Below, one piece after another: positions 19,453-27,899 of a DNA stretch of 64,000 nt (position 1 is its first letter; the number at the start of each line of letters is the position of its first letter). Below the pieces are notes generated by a model. That model did no database searches and was not told the DNA's origin. It saw only the letters and a program-made list of their open reading frames with translations. The DNA comes from Chitinophagaceae bacterium (GTDB lineage: Bacteria; Bacteroidota; Bacteroidia; Chitinophagales; Chitinophagaceae). The stretch is taken from NCBI GenBank assembly GCA_016710745.1, contig JADJVB010000005.1, positions 124,001 through 188,000 on the forward strand. The letters run 5' to 3'. Position numbers and translations under genes: made by a program.

Positions 19453-19480
19453 TATCCACCATCCAGTATCCAGTATCCAG
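19453..19480. repeat. four-copy 7-bp tandem repeat
   Basis: Four consecutive units of TATCCAG with single-base changes in the first two (TATCCAC, CATCCAG, TATCCAG, TATCCAG), in the gap after pcm and followed by a C-rich tract. Confidence 0.7.
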
Positions 19481-19495
19481 CCCCTCCCATCCCTC

Positions 19496-20152
19496 CTACC
19501 CATTCCTCCCGCTCAACATGGGTACAAAACTAAAATTCTGGAACGACTCTTCCTGTATACTGCCGTCTTCGTTTTTTGTTATGCGCAACATACGCTGGTG
19601 CTCTCCCTCATCCAGCGGAATAATCATCCTGCCGCCGGGTTTTAACTGTCCAATTAATTTTGGTGGAATCATCGGAGCGGCTGCTGTGATAATTACTTTA
19701 TCAAAAGGCGCATAGGTTGGTAATCCTTCAAAACCATCGCCATAAAAAAATTTGAGGTTTGGATATTGATTTTTGAAGATAAAGGTTTTTGTTTTATCGA
19801 AAAGCTTTTTCTGCCTTTCAATGGTGAATACTTTTGCTCCCATTTCGGCCAATACGGTTGCCTGGTATATACTTCCGGTGCCTATTTCCAATATCTTGTC
19901 GTTGGGTTTTACCTGTAATAACTGCGTTTGGTAAGCTACGGTGTAAGGTTGTGAAATGGTTTGTCCTTCGTTGATGGGAAATGCCCGGTCTTCATATGCG
20001 ATCTTATCGAAAGCGCTGTCGAGAAAATAGTGCCGCGGTATATTGCCCATGGCCTGCAATACATTTTCGTCGGTGATGCCCTTATCTCTCAACAGATCCA
20101 TCAGTTTTTTTCGCAGCCCTTTATGCTGGTAAGTATCTTCGTATGTTCTCAT
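19496..20152 (-). CDS. pcm: protein-L-isoaspartate O-methyltransferase
   Basis: Uses S-adenosylmethionine to methylate isoaspartyl residues in damaged proteins and so begin their repair. 218 residues, normal length. Visible blocks: IPRHYFLDSA and EDRAFPINEGQTISQPYTVA (about 47-80; the substrate-site region), LEIGTGSIYQATVLAEMG (about 95-112; SAM motif I, where the usual GSGY is GTGSIY), and VIITAAAPMIPPKLIGQLKPGGRMIIPL (about 154-181). It lies 22 bp downstream of the phosphohexomutase gene and is probably co-transcribed. Confidence 0.94.
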   Translation of the reverse strand: MRTYEDTYQHKGLRKKLMDLLRDKGITDENVLQAMGNIPRHYFLDSAFDKIAYEDRAFPINEGQTISQPYTVAYQTQLLQVKPNDKILEIGTGSIYQATVLAEMGAKVFTIERQKKLFDKTKTFIFKNQYPNLKFFYGDGFEGLPTYAPFDKVIITAAAPMIPPKLIGQLKPGGRMIIPLDEGEHQRMLRITKNEDGSIQEESFQNFSFVPMLSGRNG

Positions 20153-20174
20153 TGATAATTATAATAGCTGCCGG

Positions 20175-21899
20175 TTAATTCAATCCCATTTCTGCCTGGA
20201 TACGTTCAATTTTCAGGTCGAGCAATTTATCTGTTGTTTCAAAAGCGCCTGCATCCTTCAATTGTGCATTCACACTAAAATAAAATTTGATCTTGGGCTC
20301 CGTACCACTTGGCCGCGCAGATATTTTTGTACCATCGGCCAAAACAAATTGCAATACATTGCTTTTGGGCAAATCGATAGCCCGGGTAGCGCCAGTCATC
20401 AGATTTTTTGCCACCTGCAATTCATAATCGAGTAATTCGGTTACATCTGATCCATCTATTTTCAGGGGCGGATTTAAGCGGTATCCTTCCATCATCGCTG
20501 CGATCTCCGCCGCGCCATTCATGCCTTTTTTGGTAATACTCACCAGGCTTTCTTTATAAAAACCGTATTGCACACAAAGATCAACGAGCTTATCATATAA
20601 GGTACGGCCTTTGTTTTTTTCGTAGGCAGCCATTTCGCAACTTAACGCAACGGCACTGATGGCATCTTTGTCCCTGACCTGATCACCGATCATCAATCCA
20701 AAACTTTCCTCGCCACCGATGATATAATTTTCTTTCCCTTCTTTTTCTTTAATGAGTTGGCTGATCCACTTAAACCCGGTCAGCACATTGTAACAGGCTA
20801 CCCCGCTGGCCCTGGCAATGACGTCGATCATATCTGTGGTAACAATGGTTTTGACCACCATATCGTTGGGCTGCGCAATGCCTTTTGCTTTTCGGGCCTC
20901 GATCATATAATTAAAAGCCAGCACCGCGGTTTGGTTTCCATTTAACAACACCCAGTTACCGTTCCTGTTCTTAACGCCAATGGCCACCCGATCAGCATCA
21001 GGATCGGTACCCAGCAAAATATCCGCATCCAGTATCGCCGCTTTTTTAAGGCCGATACTCATCGCTTCCGTTTCTTCGGGATTGGGATAAACAACTGTGG
21101 GGAAATTTCCGTCGGGTGTACTTTGCTCTTCAACAATGTGCACATTTTTAAAGCCGAATTGCGCCAATGCTTTTGGCACCAACACGATCCCTGTTCCATG
21201 TATGGGTGTGTACACAATCTTCAGATCAGACTGCGCCGCACAAACATCCGGATAAACACTCAAACTTTTTACCATGGCCAGGTACTTGTTATCCATGGCT
21301 TCACCAATTACTGTAATATTTGCCTCGCCGCCTGTCCACTTCACCTCATCAACCGACGCTATTTTTTCAACTTCCTTGATCACATTTTTGTCGTGTGGAG
21401 GCACCATCTGTGCGCCATCATCCCAATATGCTTTGTAACCGTTGTATTCTTTGGGGTTGTGCGATGCCGTACATACCACCACACCTTTACAGCCGTTTGT
21501 TCGTATGGCAAAACTCAATTCGGGAGTAGGACGAAGGGCTTCAAACAGAAATACGGTAATGCCGTTGGCTGCAAATACGTTAGCTGTAATTTCGGCAAAG
21601 AACTTGCTGTTATTACGACAGTCGTATGCGATAGCCACACTGATCTCTCCGGTGAAACAGGTTTTCAAATAATTGGCATAACCTTGCGTAGCCATACCAA
21701 CAGTGTATTTATTCATGCGGTTGGTGCCAACGCCCATAATGCCGCGAAGGCCGCCGGTACCAAATTCAAGGTTTTTATAAAATGCATCTTCCAGCGCGGC
21801 CGGGTCGGTGCTTTGCAAGGCGATTATCTCATCCTTAACGGCCTGGTCGTAATTACCGCTTAACCATTTGTCAATTTTCTGTTGTGCTTGCTCGTTCAT
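20175..21899 (-). CDS. phosphohexomutase (phosphoglucomutase/phosphomannomutase)
   Basis: 574 residues of the alpha-D-phosphohexomutase superfamily, which shifts phosphate between C1 and C6 of hexoses. The active-site serine is in TASHNPKEYNGYK (about 143-155), the metal-binding loop is DPDADR (about 297-302), the sugar-binding loop is GGEESFG (about 397-403), and the phosphate-binding loop near the C-terminus is RPSGTEPKIKFY (about 532-543). The length and order are those of the PgcA-type enzymes of Firmicutes and Bacteroidota. Glucose versus mannose preference is not decided. Confidence 0.93.
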   Translation of the reverse strand: MNEQAQQKIDKWLSGNYDQAVKDEIIALQSTDPAALEDAFYKNLEFGTGGLRGIMGVGTNRMNKYTVGMATQGYANYLKTCFTGEISVAIAYDCRNNSKFFAEITANVFAANGITVFLFEALRPTPELSFAIRTNGCKGVVVCTASHNPKEYNGYKAYWDDGAQMVPPHDKNVIKEVEKIASVDEVKWTGGEANITVIGEAMDNKYLAMVKSLSVYPDVCAAQSDLKIVYTPIHGTGIVLVPKALAQFGFKNVHIVEEQSTPDGNFPTVVYPNPEETEAMSIGLKKAAILDADILLGTDPDADRVAIGVKNRNGNWVLLNGNQTAVLAFNYMIEARKAKGIAQPNDMVVKTIVTTDMIDVIARASGVACYNVLTGFKWISQLIKEKEGKENYIIGGEESFGLMIGDQVRDKDAISAVALSCEMAAYEKNKGRTLYDKLVDLCVQYGFYKESLVSITKKGMNGAAEIAAMMEGYRLNPPLKIDGSDVTELLDYELQVAKNLMTGATRAIDLPKSNVLQFVLADGTKISARPSGTEPKIKFYFSVNAQLKDAGAFETTDKLLDLKIERIQAEMGLN

Positions 21900-21972
21900 A
21901 TATCTTGCTTTAAATCTCCAAATTTAAATGATTCGTATATCATATAGAGCATAGCCCGTATTTTTGTTTTTT

Positions 21973-23061
21973 ATGAAACCAGTATTTGCAAACAAGGCGG
22001 CTACAATACCACAGTTATCCGGAATCAAAGGAGGAATAAAATATGGCCATAGATTATTAGTTGCTTTTCTTTATGTTGCCGGATCATCTTTTTCCCTGTT
22101 TGCGCAGGACTCCGTGTTGGTAAATAAAACAGACAGCGCCGCAAAATCCCGGGTACCGGCAGGATTACATCGGTCAGCAGAAACATTAAATCCGGATAGA
22201 AATATTCCCAAACAGGTCGTTAACCGTCGGGTAAAAATTATTACCGCTGCAAATATTGCCGGTTATGGCGGTGCCATGGTTGGGCTATATGCGGCCTGGT
22301 ACAAAAATTATCCGCAAACAAACCTGCATAGCTTTAATGATTTGAATGAATGGAAAGGCATGGATAAAATTGGCCATGCTTATGGTGTATATGCCGAGAG
22401 CCTGGCCAGTATGGAGTTGTGGCGCTGGACAGGCATCAGTCGAAAAAAAAGGATCTGGATCGGTGGATTGAGTGGTCCGGTGTACCATACGGTGATCGAA
22501 GTATTGGATGGTTTCAGTGCCGGATGGGGATGGAGTTGGGCCGACGTGGGTGCAAATTTCATCGGCAGTGGTTTGCTGATCGGCCAGGAACTGGCCTGGG
22601 ATGAACAACGTATTCAGTTTAAGTTTTCTTTTCACCGAAAAACTTATGACGACCCGGTGCTGAATGAACGCAGCAATAAAATATTTGGCAACAGTACGGC
22701 TGAGCGTTTTTTGAAAGATTACAATGGCCAAACCTACTGGCTCTCGGCCAATGTGCATTCGTTTTTCCCCGAAAGCAAATGGCCAAAATGGCTGAACATC
22801 GCCGTGGGCACCGGCGCCGAAGGCATGTTTGGGGCCTTTGACAATACCGGCCAGGATGATTTGGGAAATATTAATTTCAGCCGAACCGATATCAAACGGT
22901 ATCGGCAATGGTACCTCTCGCCCGATATTGACCTAACCAAGATCAAAACCAATAAAAAAGGTTTGCAACTCGCTTTTCGTTTACTGAATATTGTAAAAAT
23001 TCCCATGCCGGCGCTGGAATATTCGAATGGCAGTTTTAAAGTGAAAGCAATCGGGTTTTAA
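21973..23061 (+). CDS. DUF2279 family protein
   Basis: 362 residues from ATG 21973 (TTG 21964 is less likely). A hydrophobic N-terminal segment ending FSLFAQD (about 28-46) looks like a signal peptide. The middle shows MDKIGHAYGVY, then WIGGLSGPVYHTVIEVLDGFSAGWGWSWADVGANFIGSG, the conserved part of the DUF2279 proteins, with hydrophobic turns that may associate with the outer membrane. The function is unknown to me. Confidence 0.8.
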   Translation: MKPVFANKAATIPQLSGIKGGIKYGHRLLVAFLYVAGSSFSLFAQDSVLVNKTDSAAKSRVPAGLHRSAETLNPDRNIPKQVVNRRVKIITAANIAGYGGAMVGLYAAWYKNYPQTNLHSFNDLNEWKGMDKIGHAYGVYAESLASMELWRWTGISRKKRIWIGGLSGPVYHTVIEVLDGFSAGWGWSWADVGANFIGSGLLIGQELAWDEQRIQFKFSFHRKTYDDPVLNERSNKIFGNSTAERFLKDYNGQTYWLSANVHSFFPESKWPKWLNIAVGTGAEGMFGAFDNTGQDDLGNINFSRTDIKRYRQWYLSPDIDLTKIKTNKKGLQLAFRLLNIVKIPMPALEYSNGSFKVKAIGF

Positions 23062-23238
23062 GTGTTGTTAGCCAAAAAAAGGGAAAGGGTAAAGAGGAAG
23101 GGGGAAGAAGAAATTATTAAAGTTATTAAAAGGATTGAAGATTGTTAAATTTTTTTTCCCCCCTTTAAGTTTATGGCTTAGCCCATTAGAGCCAAAGCCC
23201 TGAAGGGGAAGAAAGTAAAAAAAAAAAGAGTTTAATGG
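23062..23238. other. purine-rich low-complexity convergent gap
   Basis: The 177 bp between two converging genes holds an A/G-rich tract (about 23078-23130) and then a T/C tract (TTTTTTTTCCCCCC at about 23148-23163), plus a near-run of A11 before 23232. No gene or clean terminator hairpin is visible. Such homopolymer-rich DNA is also error-prone in sequencing. Confidence 0.5.
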
Positions 23239-23736
23239 TTAATCCATCCAGGCTCCGGTTACCTCTCCCCCATCAACTTCCACCTGGATATGTTCATCCA
23301 ACGTAGTAGAAATCGAAAAGCCAACATAATCCACGTATACAGGAAATGTTTTGTGCGTTCTTTCTACCAGGGCCAGGGTTTGTATTTTTTTTGGCAATTG
23401 TTCCAGCAAGGGTTTCAACGCATACAGCATGGTACGGCCGCTATTGGCCACATCATCGATAAGGATAATGGTTTTGTCATTAAAATCCATATCTGTACTA
23501 AGGGTAACTGCTGCCGGTTGCTTTTTGTTCAAACTTAATTCCAATACAACCACTTCACCGCTAAACACTTCTTTCAGATATTCCTGTACTTTTTTTGCTA
23601 TTACAGTACCATTTGCTTTGATACCGATCAATACCAGTTGAGTGGCATTATAATTTTCTTCCACCACCTGCAGTGCCATACGCCTTAGTTTACGATTGGC
23701 CACTTCGGCGGTCATGATCTGTTTTTTGTTACTCAT
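23239..23736 (-). CDS. phosphoribosyltransferase, PyrR-like
   Basis: 165 residues of the type I PRTase fold. The PRPP-binding loop is IILIDDVANSGRTMLYAL (about 90-107), and LVLIGIKANGTVIAKKV (about 34-50) matches the PyrR pattern LxGIxxxG. PyrR proteins bind pyr mRNA and/or have uracil phosphoribosyltransferase activity. Which of these applies is not visible: no pyr gene is adjacent, so it may act only as an enzyme. Confidence 0.82.
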   Translation of the reverse strand: MSNKKQIMTAEVANRKLRRMALQVVEENYNATQLVLIGIKANGTVIAKKVQEYLKEVFSGEVVVLELSLNKKQPAAVTLSTDMDFNDKTIILIDDVANSGRTMLYALKPLLEQLPKKIQTLALVERTHKTFPVYVDYVGFSISTTLDEHIQVEVDGGEVTGAWMD

Positions 23737-23891
23737 CTTACCACGAATTTAATTGAAAATAAAACAGCAAAGAAAAGAATTGCCATAAAGATGCCCGTTG
23801 GCCTGCAAAATTTAAAAGACCGGTAGGTGTATGATTGAAACAATTCAGGTAATCGGCAGTTATTATTTACCTTAGCGTTACAAACTTTCTT

Positions 23892-25211
23892 ATGCAACTT
23901 ATACAACAAATCCTATTCGCAGCCATCTCTGCTTTTGTCATCTGGTTATTTGCCAAAAATATCGGCATCATTCGCCGCAATATTTTTTTGGGCAAAGAGG
24001 AAACCTTTGGCGGCAGCAAATCGCAGCGCTGGAAAAATGTATTGCTGTTGGCTTTCGGGCAAAAAAAAATGTTTCGTAATCCTTTGGTAGCCGTGATGCA
24101 CTTTATTGTGTATGCCGGTTTTATCATCATCAACCTGGAAGTGATGGAAATTGTGCTCGACGGCATCCTGGGCACACATCGTTTGTTCTTACCTTATATT
24201 GGAGGGTTGTATAGTTTCCTGATCAACGCCTTTGAATTACTGGCTGCCGGGGTGTTGATCGCCTGTGTTATTTTTTTGGTGAGAAGAAATATTATTAAAA
24301 TAAAACGATTTGTGAGCAAGGACCTGGCAGGCTGGCCTAAAAGCGATGCCAATTATATTTTGATCACCGAGATCGTTTTGATGACGTTGTTCCTTACCAT
24401 GAACAGTGCCGACCGTGCCCTGCAAGTGCAAGGCGCCGCACATTATCACGAAACCGGCATCTTTGTAATCTCCGGCATTTTTGCGCCCTTGATGGAGGGA
24501 CTTTCATCGGCCACATTGATTGGTATTGAACGCAGTTGCTGGTGGCTGCATATCATCGGGATATTTGCCTTTTTAAACTACCTGCCTTACAGCAAACACC
24601 TGCATATTTTACTGGCTTTCCCCAATGCGTATTATGCCCGTTTGGAAGCAGACGGAAAGATGGACAATATGGAGAGCGTGCAAAATGAAGTAAAGTATAT
24701 GATGCAACCGGAGCTGGCCCCGGCTGAAGCCGGGGGCAATTCAGCTGCGCTGAAATTTGGCGCCAAAGATGTATTTGACCTGAGCTGGAAATCTTTACTG
24801 GATGCTTATAGTTGTACAGAGTGTGGCCGATGTTCGGCTGCCTGTCCGGCAAACCAAACCGGAAAATTATTAAGTCCGCGAAAGATCATGATGGATACCC
24901 GCGACCGGTTGGAGGCTGTTGGTAAAAACATAAAAATGAACGGCGAATTTAAAGACGATGGCCGAAATCTTTTCTCTCACATTACCACCGAAGAACTCCG
25001 TGCCTGTACTACCTGCAATGCCTGTGTAACAGAATGCCCGGTAAGTATCAGTCCGCTTGATATCATCATAGAACTGCGACGTTCGCTCATCATGGAAGAT
25101 AGCAACGCACCCCAGGAGTGGAATGCCATGTTCGGCAATATTGAAAACAATTTTGCGCCCTGGAAATTTAGTCCGGATGACCGGGATAAATGGGTGGAGG
25201 AGATGGGTTGA
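23892..25211 (+). CDS. membrane-bound Fe-S oxidoreductase (two 4Fe-4S clusters)
   Basis: 439 residues. The N-terminal half has about five hydrophobic membrane segments (about 5-22, 63-85, 100-130, 155-175, 210-235), of the nitrate reductase gamma-like type. The C-terminal half carries two CxxCxxCxxxCP clusters: CTECGRCSAACP (about 310-321) and CTTCNACVTECP (about 375-386). This is the heterodisulfide-reductase-like (Fe-S)-binding protein of Bacteroidota, thought to pass electrons to a partner with CCG domains; that partner is not next door here. A GC-rich palindrome lies in frame between the membrane part and the clusters. Confidence 0.88.
   Translation: MQLIQQILFAAISAFVIWLFAKNIGIIRRNIFLGKEETFGGSKSQRWKNVLLLAFGQKKMFRNPLVAVMHFIVYAGFIIINLEVMEIVLDGILGTHRLFLPYIGGLYSFLINAFELLAAGVLIACVIFLVRRNIIKIKRFVSKDLAGWPKSDANYILITEIVLMTLFLTMNSADRALQVQGAAHYHETGIFVISGIFAPLMEGLSSATLIGIERSCWWLHIIGIFAFLNYLPYSKHLHILLAFPNAYYARLEADGKMDNMESVQNEVKYMMQPELAPAEAGGNSAALKFGAKDVFDLSWKSLLDAYSCTECGRCSAACPANQTGKLLSPRKIMMDTRDRLEAVGKNIKMNGEFKDDGRNLFSHITTEELRACTTCNACVTECPVSISPLDIIIELRRSLIMEDSNAPQEWNAMFGNIENNFAPWKFSPDDRDKWVEEMG
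24712..24746. repeat. GC-rich palindrome inside the Fe-S protein gene
   Basis: AGCTG, then GCCCCGGC-TGAA-GCCGGGGGC (24717-24737), then CAGCT (24742-24746): an interrupted palindrome with one bulged base. It encodes PELAPAEAGGNSAA in the linker before the clusters. The composition is unlike the surrounding gene. Confidence 0.6.
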
Positions 25212-25257
25212 GGATATAGGTTTGTGGGGAATCCTTTTTTTTGCTAAAACGGTGACG

Positions 25258-25270
25258 AATTTATAATTTG
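25258..25270 (+). promoter_or_regulatory. shared upstream box of the SHOCT paralog pair, copy 1
   Basis: AATTTATAATTTG lies 4 bp before the start codon of the first SHOCT gene; the identical 13 bases lie 55 bp before the second. It resembles a -7 box (TAnnTTTG with one-base spacing shift). Confidence 0.4.
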
Positions 25271-25274
25271 TGTT

Positions 25275-25805
25275 ATGAAGAATTCATTATTTCTATTTCT
25301 ATTTCTCCTTTTACCATTTTTTTCTGCTGCCCAACACGGTTTGCCCCGGCTTGAAAATGACACGGTATACAGCACCAGCGGATTTAAAATATACAAGGGC
25401 ATGACATTGTATTTTAATAAGGGCAGCGGCCGGCATGGTAAATACAAGCATATCAACATCAAAAGCAAAGGCAGCTATACGTCATTAGCAGGCAGCAGCA
25501 TGTTGGTAACTGAAATGAAGAACTTTGGTATTTCTATTTTTTATAATGGCTATATCGAATTGATCGGCACCATAACGTACAAGGATGGTTCGCAGGGATA
25601 CCTGGATATCCATATGTCGTTCGACAGGGCCATCGAAAACAATCCTAAATTAATCAGCGAACTACAGGTTCCGGACGAATACAGAAATAAGGCCAGGGGA
25701 AATATTTCCGACGCGATTATTAAGCTGTATAAACTTTACCGGGACGGAGACCTGACGGAAGAAGAATATGAAGACCAAAAGCAAAAAATTTTAGCCGGAC
25801 AATAA
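25275..25805 (+). CDS. secreted SHOCT-domain protein, paralog 1
   Basis: 176 residues with a signal peptide (MKNSLFLFLFLLLPFFSAAQ, about 1-20). The middle part (ENDTVYSTSGFKIYKGMTLYF..) is shared with the protein at 26853-27470, about 1 kb away. The C-terminal 35 residues, ISDAIIKLYKLYRDGDLTEEEYEDQKQKILAG, are a SHOCT-type short helical pair, often found at the ends of oligomerising or membrane-linked proteins. The function is unknown to me. It follows the Fe-S gene by 63 bp. Confidence 0.78.
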   Translation: MKNSLFLFLFLLLPFFSAAQHGLPRLENDTVYSTSGFKIYKGMTLYFNKGSGRHGKYKHINIKSKGSYTSLAGSSMLVTEMKNFGISIFYNGYIELIGTITYKDGSQGYLDIHMSFDRAIENNPKLISELQVPDEYRNKARGNISDAIIKLYKLYRDGDLTEEEYEDQKQKILAGQ

Positions 25806-25916
25806 TTTGGATACAACGTCCATCAGCACAGCTCACGAATCATCCAGCACCTTTTTTTGATCTTCATGAAGATATATCAAGGCTCACGCCGTTCATCTTG
25901 CAAATAATCTTACCGC

Positions 25917-26381
25917 CTAATTCTTCAGATCCAGCATAATTTCCTGTCCTTGCAGCACCGCCCTGATAGCACCGTTTTTGCCGATGCTGATTTTTTCGTA
26001 TTTATTTTCAACCAGTACTTTACCCTGTTTGTTGATCATACCGGCTAGTCCATTCCTTTTTGTGATAGCGTAATAACCTTTGAAGCCACTGATAGACTCG
26101 TAAATATTGGGTACGATCACTTTGCCTTCCATATTCAACATACCAATTTTGCCATCCCTGGTTGTATATGCGATAGCATCATTACCAAAGGAACCGATCT
26201 TATCATACGTAGGCTTTACGAGTTCCACACCGGCCTGTGTAACAATTCCGCAATGCCCGTTTTTCCATACAATGGCAAGCCCTTTGTTGAATTTTCCTAT
26301 TTTATCGTATCGATTGCTTACTTCCTGGGCAAAACTTTGCAGCGTAAACAGGGTGAGTAACATTAGCATAATCTTTTTCAT
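25917..26381 (-). CDS. WG-repeat secreted protein
   Basis: 154 residues after a signal peptide (MKKIMLMLLTLFTLQSFAQ). At least four tandem WG-type repeats are visible, each about 25-30 residues: YDKIGKFNKGLAIVWKNGHCGIVTQAGVEL, YDKIGSFGNDAIAYTTRDGKIGMLNMEGKV, YESISGFKGYYAITKRNGLAGMINKQGKV, YEKISIGKNGAIRAVLQG. WG repeats form a beta-propeller-like fold, role unknown. It lies between the two SHOCT paralogs on the opposite strand. Confidence 0.85.
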   Translation of the reverse strand: MKKIMLMLLTLFTLQSFAQEVSNRYDKIGKFNKGLAIVWKNGHCGIVTQAGVELVKPTYDKIGSFGNDAIAYTTRDGKIGMLNMEGKVIVPNIYESISGFKGYYAITKRNGLAGMINKQGKVLVENKYEKISIGKNGAIRAVLQGQEIMLDLKN

Positions 26382-26852
26382 AAAAATTGTTTTATCAGGT
26401 TTTGAATTGCTGTTTTACCACGTGAAGGTATCATACCAGCCAACCAGATTAAATGATTATGGGCATATTATATATTGACGTTGGTCACAATTTCTGTGAA
26501 ATAAAAATTCAGGATTTCGGGCCTTTTTCTTTCAATTCAAAAAAATCAGGCAAAGGCCTTAAAATAAAGCGGAATCATAAGGCCAGGAGGGCAGATTCTG
26601 AATATTATTGATTTACCCCCGGGATGTTGCCAGAACGTGTTTGAGCTTGCTTTACAGCCGATGTGCGATTCCTGTTGGTTACGGGACCATATGCATTACA
26701 GCGGCCTTCCCCATTAATCGATTTTCAATAATTTTCATCTATATTTAATATTAGTTGTATTTTATGTTACTTTATAACCCATTCAATTTATAATTTGCGA
26801 TCTAAACCCCGGGAGTGAATTTCTCCGGATGATCATCACAACAAAATACAAT
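26382..26852. other. divergent intergenic region, about 470 bp
   Basis: No credible frame on either strand. It should hold the promoters of the WG-repeat gene (minus) and the second SHOCT gene (plus), including the 13-bp box at 26785-26797. A GTAATATTGCC-like consensus is not seen, nor are strong repeats. Confidence 0.5.
26785..26797 (+). promoter_or_regulatory. shared upstream box of the SHOCT paralog pair, copy 2
   Basis: AATTTATAATTTG, identical to 25258-25270, here 55 bp ahead of ATG 26853. Confidence 0.4.
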
Positions 26853-27470
26853 ATGAAAAAAATATTCTTACCGTTTTTACTAATACCCGTTTTTGCATCA
26901 GCGCAAACAATAAATCCCGGTTTCGAAAATGACACCCTGTATACCTCAAGCGGATACAAAATTTTCAAAGGGCTGGTATTAAATATTGCCACCGGTACAT
27001 CGGCAGCGGGCTATTTTAATTACATCAAGTTTCACAGCAACATGGCCCGAAATAATACCTATACCCTGGCAAACAGCACCCTGCTGGTTAACAAATTGAA
27101 GAGTTTTAAATACAGCAGCCCCGAAAACAACAGTATCAGAATCCAGGGCACGGTAACCTACCCGGATAATTCAAAAACAGAAGAGGTTGATATACTGCTC
27201 AATTTTGAAAAAGCGACGAGGCCAAATGCAGGGCTTTCGGCAGAATTGCTGATTCCGGAAGAATACCAAAAAATCTATGTGGAAATTCCAAAAGCAGAAA
27301 CGAAAGAACAGCGGGTATCTCCCGATATAAAAAATCAAACCCTGCCCGATGACCTGAGGAAAATTTTGGTGGCCGATGAAATAAAAAAACTGTTTGAATT
27401 GTACAAAGCCGGCGCATTAAGTAAGGCCGAATACGAATCACAAAAAAAGAAATTGCTCGACAGGCAATAA
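26853..27470 (+). CDS. secreted SHOCT-domain protein, paralog 2
   Basis: 205 residues from ATG 26853, which starts a clear signal peptide (MKKIFLPFLLIPVFASAQ); an upstream start at 26829 would add eight residues before it. The mature part (ENDTLYTSSGYKIFKGLVL...) aligns by eye with paralog 1 and continues with a longer linker (about 150-175). It ends in a SHOCT-type segment, DEIKKLFELYKAGALSKAEYESQKKKLLDRQ. Function unknown. Confidence 0.78.
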   Translation: MKKIFLPFLLIPVFASAQTINPGFENDTLYTSSGYKIFKGLVLNIATGTSAAGYFNYIKFHSNMARNNTYTLANSTLLVNKLKSFKYSSPENNSIRIQGTVTYPDNSKTEEVDILLNFEKATRPNAGLSAELLIPEEYQKIYVEIPKAETKEQRVSPDIKNQTLPDDLRKILVADEIKKLFELYKAGALSKAEYESQKKKLLDRQ

Positions 27471-27515
27471 CCAGCCTGTAATTCAAATAAATCTGATACC
27501 GCATAAATTGATTAC

Positions 27516-27839
27516 ATGCATATTTCCGCAAATGCAGCCTTAACCCAATTAAAAGAATCTGGTCAACTGTTTTTAAACCTGTTTGAACAGGGCAGTCTAC
27601 GAGTAGAAATGTATAAACCGGATATTGTTGATCTGCAACAGCCACACGAACAGGATGAAGTGTATGTGATCCTGTCCGGATCGGGTGAGTTCATCAATGG
27701 AGAAACCCTGACGGAATTTCAGCCAGGGGATTTCCTTTTTGTTCCCGCGGGAGTGGAACACCGATTCATCAACTTCACCACCGACTTTGCCTCCTGGGTT
27801 ATTTTTTACGGACCAAAGGGTGGTGAAAAAATACTTTAA
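27516..27839 (+). CDS. cupin domain protein
   Basis: 107 residues, a single cupin barrel. Motif 1 reads QPHEQDEVYVILSGSGEFING (about 47-67), with metal-binding-type His and Glu; motif 2 reads FQPGDFLFVPAGVEHRFINF (about 72-91), with a His. The metal and substrate cannot be predicted. It follows the SHOCT gene by 45 bp and converges with the T9SS gene. Confidence 0.85.
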   Translation: MHISANAALTQLKESGQLFLNLFEQGSLRVEMYKPDIVDLQQPHEQDEVYVILSGSGEFINGETLTEFQPGDFLFVPAGVEHRFINFTTDFASWVIFYGPKGGEKIL

Positions 27840-27899
27840 ATCGTATAGCACCTGTCCAGCGTTTAACTGAAAAGTAAATTCACTTTTTCGGTAAGCTAT

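Noticed and set aside
19453..19480. CRISPR-like array
   Set aside because: Units are 7 bp with no spacers; simply a short tandem repeat.
21123..21863. Long open frame antisense to the phosphohexomutase gene
   Set aside because: It mirrors a strongly conserved gene on the other strand and encodes a His/Phe/Cys-rich product typical of antisense shadows.
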